Source of the DNA: Flavobacterium lacustre
GTDB taxonomy: Bacteria > Bacteroidota > Bacteroidia > Flavobacteriales > Flavobacteriaceae
Direction of reading: 5' to 3'
Length of the DNA stretch: 64,000 nucleotides
NCBI RefSeq assembly: GCF_027474525.2
Contig: NZ_CP114882.2
Coordinates: 2,976,001-3,040,000, forward strand
Shown here one piece after another: positions 58,886-64,000 of this stretch; position 1 is the stretch's first letter, and every line of letters starts with the position of its first letter. Below the pieces are notes generated by a model. That model saw nothing but the letters and a program-made list of their open reading frames with translations. It had not been told where the DNA came from and searched no databases. The position numbers and the translations under genes were made by a program.

Positions 58886-60823
58886 ATGAAAGATAAACTA
58901 AAAAAAATATTCAAAAAAGAAAACGATCCGTTAACTCCTGAAGATAAGTTGAAGCTTATAGAAAGCTCTTCTAAATTAGTGGGACCAGGCGTTTTTTATT
59001 CAACCATAATTGTAATTGCTTCATTTTTACCCGTATTTCTTCTCACAGGAATGGAAGGCAAATTATTTAGTCCATTGGCTTGGACAAAATCGTTTATACT
59101 AATTGTGGATGCATTTTTTGCCATTACGCTAACTCCTGTATTGATTAGCTTTTTACTAAAAGGCAAACTTCGTACAGAAAACAAAAATCCAATAAATAGA
59201 AAATTGGAAAGTATTTATACTCCCATTTTAACTCTTTGTTTAAAATGGAGAAAAACAGTTTTAGCAATTAATATTGTAGCGCTGTTAATTGGGGTATTAA
59301 TGTTTACTCGTTTAGGTTCAGAATTTATGCCTCCACTCGATGAAGGTTCCATTCTTTTTATGCCAGTAACTTTACCTGATGTGTCAAATTCCGAAGTGAA
59401 ACGAATTTTGCAGGTTCAGGACAAATTGATAAAATCAATTCCTGAAGTGGCTCACGTGTTGGGAAAAGCAGGAAGAGCCAATACGGCAACGGATAACAGT
59501 CCAATAAGTATGGTAGAAACAATTATTTTGCTTAAACCACAACAAGAATGGAGAGAAGGCAAAAAGAAAGCTGATATTGTTAATGAAATCAACAATAAAT
59601 TGCAAATACCCGGGGTAACGAATGGCTTTACACAGCCAATTATTAATCGTATCAATATGCTTTCAACTGGTATCAGAACAGATGTAGGAATAAAAATTTA
59701 CGGAGCAAGTTTAGATACAATTAATGTTTTGGCTCAAAAAATTAAAAAAACATTGGAAGGAACTTCGGGAGTTAAAGATTTGTATGCTGAACCAATAACA
59801 GGCGGAAAATATATTGATATTGAAGCAAAAAGAGACGTTATTGGCAGATATGGATTAACCATAGACGACATTAATAATGTGGTTGAAGCTTCTATTGGAG
59901 GTATGAAACTAACAACAACTATAGAAGGAAGACAACGTTTTTCTGTCAACGCACGATATGCACAAGAATACAGAAATAGCCTTGAGGCTTTAAAAAAACT
60001 GCAAGTGCAAACAATGCAATTTGGACCAATACCATTAGAAACTGTTGCCAATGTAAAAATAAGTGATGGCCCTCCAATGATAAATAGCGAAAATGCAATG
60101 CTACGTGGAACTGTGTTGTTCAACGTTCGGGAGCGTGATTTAGGAAGTACTGTAAAAGAAGCACAGAAAAAACTGAATGCAATGATGACTAAAATGCCAA
60201 AAGGCTATTATGTGGAATGGAGCGGACAGTGGGAAAATCAAATCCGCGCAAACAAAACATTAAGTTTGATTCTACCTATTGTTGTTGTCATTATTTTTCT
60301 CATTTTGTATTTTACTTATCGCTCTATGAAAGAAGCATTAATCACAATGATTACAGTTCCCTTTGCATTAATTGGGGGTATTTTTATGGTTTATTTCTAT
60401 GGAATTAATTTGTCGGTGGCAGTTGCGGTAGGGTTTATAGCCTTATTTGGTCTTGCTGTCGAAACAGCGATGTTAATTACCATTTATTTGAATGAAGCGA
60501 TGAACAAAATGGTCGAAAAACACGGAAACAGTTCCGAAACCATTACCGAAGAAATATTGAGAGAATACATTATTGATGGTTCAGCCAAAAGATTGCGACC
60601 CAAACTGATGACAGTTTCTGTTTCATTATTTGGATTAATCCCTATTCTTTGGGCAACTGGAACAGGTGCTGATGTGATGCTTCCCATTACCGTTCCACTT
60701 ATTGGAGGTACCATTACCTCCACAATTTATGTATTATTAGTAACCCCTGTTGTTTTTGAAATGTCAAAACTTCGTGAATTAAAAACAAAAGGTAAAATAG
60801 ATCTTATAGATGCAAAACATTAA
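58886..60823 (+). CDS. cusA: CusA/CzcA RND metal efflux pump, C-terminal part
   Basis: The 645-residue product from ATG at 58886 continues the CusA sequence: linker KMKDKLKKIFKKENDPLTPE, TM5-TM6 (GPGVFYSTIIVIASFLPVFL), TM7 and the second porter domain (LPDVSNSEVKRILQVQDKLI, YAEPITGGKYIDIEAK region), then TM8-12 (LPIVVVIIFLILYFTYRSM, FIALFGLAVETAMLITIYL). Essential CusA-like acidic and methionine residues were not checked one by one. The in-frame reading extends upstream to 58823 but that part has no CusA similarity. The 3' end overlaps the TolC-like gene by 14 nt. Heavy-metal (Cu+/Ag+) export is inferred from family and neighbours. Confidence 0.87.
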   Translation: MKDKLKKIFKKENDPLTPEDKLKLIESSSKLVGPGVFYSTIIVIASFLPVFLLTGMEGKLFSPLAWTKSFILIVDAFFAITLTPVLISFLLKGKLRTENKNPINRKLESIYTPILTLCLKWRKTVLAINIVALLIGVLMFTRLGSEFMPPLDEGSILFMPVTLPDVSNSEVKRILQVQDKLIKSIPEVAHVLGKAGRANTATDNSPISMVETIILLKPQQEWREGKKKADIVNEINNKLQIPGVTNGFTQPIINRINMLSTGIRTDVGIKIYGASLDTINVLAQKIKKTLEGTSGVKDLYAEPITGGKYIDIEAKRDVIGRYGLTIDDINNVVEASIGGMKLTTTIEGRQRFSVNARYAQEYRNSLEALKKLQVQTMQFGPIPLETVANVKISDGPPMINSENAMLRGTVLFNVRERDLGSTVKEAQKKLNAMMTKMPKGYYVEWSGQWENQIRANKTLSLILPIVVVIIFLILYFTYRSMKEALITMITVPFALIGGIFMVYFYGINLSVAVAVGFIALFGLAVETAMLITIYLNEAMNKMVEKHGNSSETITEEILREYIIDGSAKRLRPKLMTVSVSLFGLIPILWATGTGADVMLPITVPLIGGTITSTIYVLLVTPVVFEMSKLRELKTKGKIDLIDAKH

Positions 60824-62060
60824 ATTTTATATCGTAATAAGTTGTTTGATTTTAAGCTTTAATATGAAGGCGCAAACACTTTCCTTGGATAATGTATTGA
60901 GTACAATCAAAACAAACAATCCTCAACTAAAAATGTACGATGCCGATATTCAAAGTATGGATGCAGCTGCAAAAGGAGCTAAAAGCTGGATGCCCCCTCA
61001 AGTGGAAACAGGTTTTTTTACGACTCCTTATAATACCAAAATGTGGAAAGCAGATGGAACATTTCCTGGAATGGGGATGTATATGCTGGGCGTTACGCAA
61101 ATGATACCAAATGCTTCCAAGCTAAAAGCTGATTCTAATCTTATGAAGGCAATGTCTTCTGTTGAAAAAGAAAACAAAAACTATACAATTAATCAATTGA
61201 TAGCATTGGCAAAAACAAATTATTATCAATGGTTGGTTTTAAATAAAAAAATAAAAATAGCCGATGATAATTTGTTGCTTTTAGACTATATGATTAAAAG
61301 TATGGAAATACGTTATCAGTATAATATGGATAAATTACCTACTTATTACAAAGCAAAATCGCAATACAGCGCATTAGAAAGTATGATTCTAATGTTGCAA
61401 AATGACATTTCACAAAAGCGAATTATGCTGAACACTTTGATGGCAAGAGATAAAAACACCAAATTTGAAATTGATGAAACCTACGAAATAAAAGATTTTA
61501 ATTCGGCAATATCGGATACAACTTCTCTTTCTAAAAACCGAAGCGATGTGAAAGCCATCGAAAAAACGATGGAAATAAATCAGCTCAAAATTGTGGCAGA
61601 AAAAACAAAATTATTGCCCGAGTTTGGTATAAAATACGATCATATGTTTGCTTTTGGCGAACAACCTCAACAATTTACTTTAATGGGAATGATTACTATT
61701 CCAATGCCTTGGTCAACCAAAATGAATAAAGCCAATATCAATAGTTTTCAAATTAAAAATGAAAGTCTGAACTGGCAAAAACAAATGATTTTGAATGAAG
61801 CTACAGGAATGATTTCGGGTATGACCAATGAATTGAACACTTTAAAAAAACAATACGAGGTTGCACAAAAAAGTATAATTCCTGCCCTTAAAAGCAATTA
61901 TGAAACTGCAATTTTAGCTTGGCAAAACAACACTGGAGATCTTTTTGCCACTCTTGATGCGTGGGAAGCATTAAATATGGCTCAAATTGATGCGTTAGAT
62001 AAATTGCAAAGGATTTTGGCAGCACAAGTAGAAATTGAAAAACAATTAGAAACCAAATAA
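60810..62060 (+). CDS. TolC-family outer-membrane efflux protein (CusC-like)
   Basis: The 416-residue protein has a signal peptide (MQNIKFYIVISCLILSFNMKAQ, written as its first and last parts MQNIKFYIVISCLILSF and NMKAQ). Two repeated TolC-type helical hairpins follow: LDNVLSTIKTNNPQLKMYDA at the start of the first and LNEATGMISGMTNELNTLKK in the second, ending DALDKLQRILAAQVEIEKQL. It is Met-rich (GMGMYMLGVTQM), as common in copper-linked members. It forms the outer-membrane duct for the RND pump. Its start overlaps cusA by 14 nt, and the adaptor gene begins 2 bp after its stop. Confidence 0.92.
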   Translation: MQNIKFYIVISCLILSFNMKAQTLSLDNVLSTIKTNNPQLKMYDADIQSMDAAAKGAKSWMPPQVETGFFTTPYNTKMWKADGTFPGMGMYMLGVTQMIPNASKLKADSNLMKAMSSVEKENKNYTINQLIALAKTNYYQWLVLNKKIKIADDNLLLLDYMIKSMEIRYQYNMDKLPTYYKAKSQYSALESMILMLQNDISQKRIMLNTLMARDKNTKFEIDETYEIKDFNSAISDTTSLSKNRSDVKAIEKTMEINQLKIVAEKTKLLPEFGIKYDHMFAFGEQPQQFTLMGMITIPMPWSTKMNKANINSFQIKNESLNWQKQMILNEATGMISGMTNELNTLKKQYEVAQKSIIPALKSNYETAILAWQNNTGDLFATLDAWEALNMAQIDALDKLQRILAAQVEIEKQLETK

Positions 62061-62062
62061 TT

Positions 62063-63310
62063 ATGAACAAGTATATAAAATATGGTTTAGCTTTTATCGT
62101 AATTTCCATTATTGGAATTGCAATCTATTTATTTGCAATAAAATCAGACAATCATTCAGAAATGGGACATCAAAACGAGATTTACACTTGTTCAATGCAT
62201 CCACAAATCATTAGAGATAAACCCGGAAATTGTCCCATTTGCGGAATGACTTTAGTAAAAAAAATAACGGAGAATAATTCAGTTGAAGATAATTCAATCG
62301 ACAATCTTATAAAACCTACCGACAATTTTATAGTAGGAAATTATCAAACGACAACGGCAATAGACACTACTTTGAGCAGTGAAATAAATCTACCAGGAAT
62401 TGTGGGGTATGATCCCAATTCATCGGTAAATATTGCAGCTCGAATGAGCGGAAGAATTGAGCGAATGTATGTCAATTATAAATATCAAAAAGTAAATAAA
62501 GGACAAAAACTATTTGATTTATACAGCCCTGAATTACTGACGGAGCAACAAAACTTCATTTATATGGTCATTAATGATGTTGAAAACCCTTCAATTATTG
62601 ATGCCTCAAGACAAAAATTATTGCTATATGGAATGACTCAAAATCAAATAAATGCGCTGTCTAATTCCAAAAAAGTAAACCCGCTAATAACAATTTATAG
62701 TCCTGCTTCCGGGATTATTGATGGAACAGCAACGATGGATAATACAACTATTCCTGTGATGCAAAGTGCGAATAACAACACTGAAGTTTTGAATGTTAAA
62801 GAAGGGAGTTATATAAAAAAGGGAGAAGTCATTTTTAAACTATTAAATACGGATAAAGTATGGGGAATATTCAATGTTATCCAAGGATACAATAGTCTAA
62901 TCAAAGCCAATCAATCCATCAGAATTACTTCCGAACTTGACAAAGATGAATTTATGGATGCAAAAATAAATTTTGTCGAAACACAATTAAACGCAGCTGA
63001 TAAAACCAATAGAATTCGAGTTTATTTAAATAACAATAAATTGAAATTACCAGTTGGTTTGCGATTGCAAGGCGCAGTGAAAACAAATGCCGTAAAAGGA
63101 ATTTGGATTCAAAAACAGGCAATGGTAAGTATTGGAAACAAGAAAATAGTTTTCTTAAAAATGGAGAATGGCTTTAAGGCATCGGCCATAAAAACAGGAA
63201 TTGAAATAGATGATTTTATCCAAATTATTGAGGGCATTTCAGTAAAAGACACCATTGCCAAAAACGCACAATATTTAATTGACAGCGAAAGCTTTATTAA
63301 AACCGAATAA
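62063..63310 (+). CDS. cusB: CusB-like RND periplasmic adaptor with N-terminal heavy-metal-binding domain
   Basis: The 415-residue protein has an N-terminal membrane anchor (YGLAFIVISIIGIAIYLFAI). An HMBD metal-binding domain follows with YTCSMHPQIIRDKPGNCPIC (about 41-60) and GMTLVKK. The membrane-fusion-protein part then runs through RMSGRIERMYVNYKYQKVNK, FDLYSPELLTEQQNFIYMVI, a beta-barrel and VPIKG-like end. It links the inner-membrane pump to the outer-membrane channel and may hand metal to the pump. Its stop overlaps the next adaptor's ATG (TAATG). Confidence 0.92.
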   Translation: MNKYIKYGLAFIVISIIGIAIYLFAIKSDNHSEMGHQNEIYTCSMHPQIIRDKPGNCPICGMTLVKKITENNSVEDNSIDNLIKPTDNFIVGNYQTTTAIDTTLSSEINLPGIVGYDPNSSVNIAARMSGRIERMYVNYKYQKVNKGQKLFDLYSPELLTEQQNFIYMVINDVENPSIIDASRQKLLLYGMTQNQINALSNSKKVNPLITIYSPASGIIDGTATMDNTTIPVMQSANNNTEVLNVKEGSYIKKGEVIFKLLNTDKVWGIFNVIQGYNSLIKANQSIRITSELDKDEFMDAKINFVETQLNAADKTNRIRVYLNNNKLKLPVGLRLQGAVKTNAVKGIWIQKQAMVSIGNKKIVFLKMENGFKASAIKTGIEIDDFIQIIEGISVKDTIAKNAQYLIDSESFIKTE

Positions 63311-64000
63311 TGATGAAGACAATAAAAAAAATAAGTGTATTATCAATACTATTTATGGTAATGGTGGCTTGTAATACTAAAGAAAAAGAAGACCATAGCA
63401 AACACAATAAGAGTGCAGCAACAACATTTTACACTTGTTCAATGGATCCACAAGTCAAGGAGGACAAACCCGGAAAATGCCCTATTTGCCATATGGAGTT
63501 AACCCCAATAAAACAAGATGACACAGAGGCTAATGAAATAAGTTTGAGTAAACAGCAAATACAACTGGGAAATATCACTACCCAAACTATTTCAGAAACC
63601 CAAAGCAGTTTAGAGCAAAATTATACGGGAGTCCTGACAATTAATCAAGAGAAAATCAAAACCATTTCTTCAAGAGCAATGGGAAGAATTGAAAAGTTGT
63701 ACTTCAAAACCGTCGGCGATTATGTGGCTAAAAATCAAGCCGTATATCAATTGTATAGCGAAGATATTGCCATTGCTAAACAGGATTATTTCACGGCATA
63801 CAAACAACTATCAATGCCTGGCGATTTTGGAAAGAATGCCCGAAATATGCTCAATGCAGCAAAACAAAAGCTGCTATTCTTTGGTTTAACCAATGCCCAA
63901 ATTGAAAGTTTAAAAACCGGTAAAGAGGTTTCTCCTTATACCATTTTTTATAGCACTGCCAGTGGAACAATATCGGAAATAAGTACCACAGAAGGCAGTT
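63310..64000 (+). CDS. second CusB-like adaptor lipoprotein with HMBD domain (3' end outside window)
   Basis: The frame from ATG at 63310 (or 63313) reads open to the window end, giving 230 residues. A lipoprotein signal ends MVMVACNTKEKE (lipid Cys near residue 21). An HMBD follows with FYTCSMDPQVKEDKPGKCPI then CHMELTPIKQ. The adaptor core starts YTGVLTINQEKIKTISSRAM, with LYFKTVGDYVAKNQAVYQLY and SEDIAIAKQDY. It is related to the preceding adaptor, so this one operon has two. The start overlaps the previous stop by one base. Lipid anchoring, unlike the first copy, suggests different placement or a heteromeric adaptor ring. Confidence 0.85.
   Translation, partial: MMKTIKKISVLSILFMVMVACNTKEKEDHSKHNKSAATTFYTCSMDPQVKEDKPGKCPICHMELTPIKQDDTEANEISLSKQQIQLGNITTQTISETQSSLEQNYTGVLTINQEKIKTISSRAMGRIEKLYFKTVGDYVAKNQAVYQLYSEDIAIAKQDYFTAYKQLSMPGDFGKNARNMLNAAKQKLLFFGLTNAQIESLKTGKEVSPYTIFYSTASGTISEISTTEGS

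Overview
The window reads as a Flavobacterium-like member of the Bacteroidota. The DNA is AT-rich, genes lack clear Shine-Dalgarno sites, several promoters fit the phylum's TTG-N19/20-TAnnTTTG pattern, and the gene set (DUF6952-like protein beside a peroxiredoxin, degenerate RibBA, BT4734-type primase, IntDOT-like integrase) is typical of Flavobacteriia.

Region 1 (1-33.4 kb) is ordinary chromosome. In order it holds: a TruC-like pseudouridine synthase (cut by the window start), comM, a Gfo/Idh/MocA oxidoreductase, a PH-domain protein, an ammonium transporter, the pabB-tilS-dsbD run, a DoxX-like protein, lpdA, a divergent Lrp regulator and methionine gamma-lyase-like pair, an amino-acid permease, a large FAD/Fe-S oxidoreductase, a GHL10-AmpG-NagZ run that looks like cell-wall recycling, an antioxidant group (peroxiredoxin, thioredoxin, small DUF6952-like protein, tpx), and dgkA-ftsK-lolA-lptF/G-ribBA. 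Two structured interspersed repeats sit in intergenic gaps here. One resembles the Flavo-1 RNA motif.

Region 2 (33.6-53.6 kb) is a genomic island of about 20 kb inserted at the 3' end of tRNA-Ser(UGA). A 15-bp copy of the tRNA end lies at the far side, next to a tyrosine integrase. Tandem 11-bp repeats lie just inside both ends and look like integrase arm sites. The backbone is a VirE/DUF3987 primase, two excisionase-like HTH proteins and the integrase. No relaxase or conjugation gene is visible. The cargo is mostly defence-like: an ImmA/IrrE-P63C pair, a Panacea (SocA-like) antitoxin with its candidate toxin, and a four-gene operon of type III Mod, a small PD-(D/E)XK-like protein, type III Res and an Abi_2/HEPN protein. 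It also carries two SNase-like nucleases plus a decayed third copy, a conserved MARQKG-type protein of unknown function, and an ORF-less stretch of about 1 kb that is unusually GC- and G-rich and ends in a strong hairpin.

Region 3 (53.6-64 kb) begins a second accessory block. An IntDOT-like integrase with alanine at the usual first catalytic arginine is followed by a copper/heavy-metal module: a Cys/His-rich secreted protein, a four-repeat heavy-metal-binding protein, a DUF3347 lipoprotein, a haem-binding protein, a CusA-type RND pump split in two by a frame change, a TolC-like protein and two CusB-like adaptors (the last cut by the window end).
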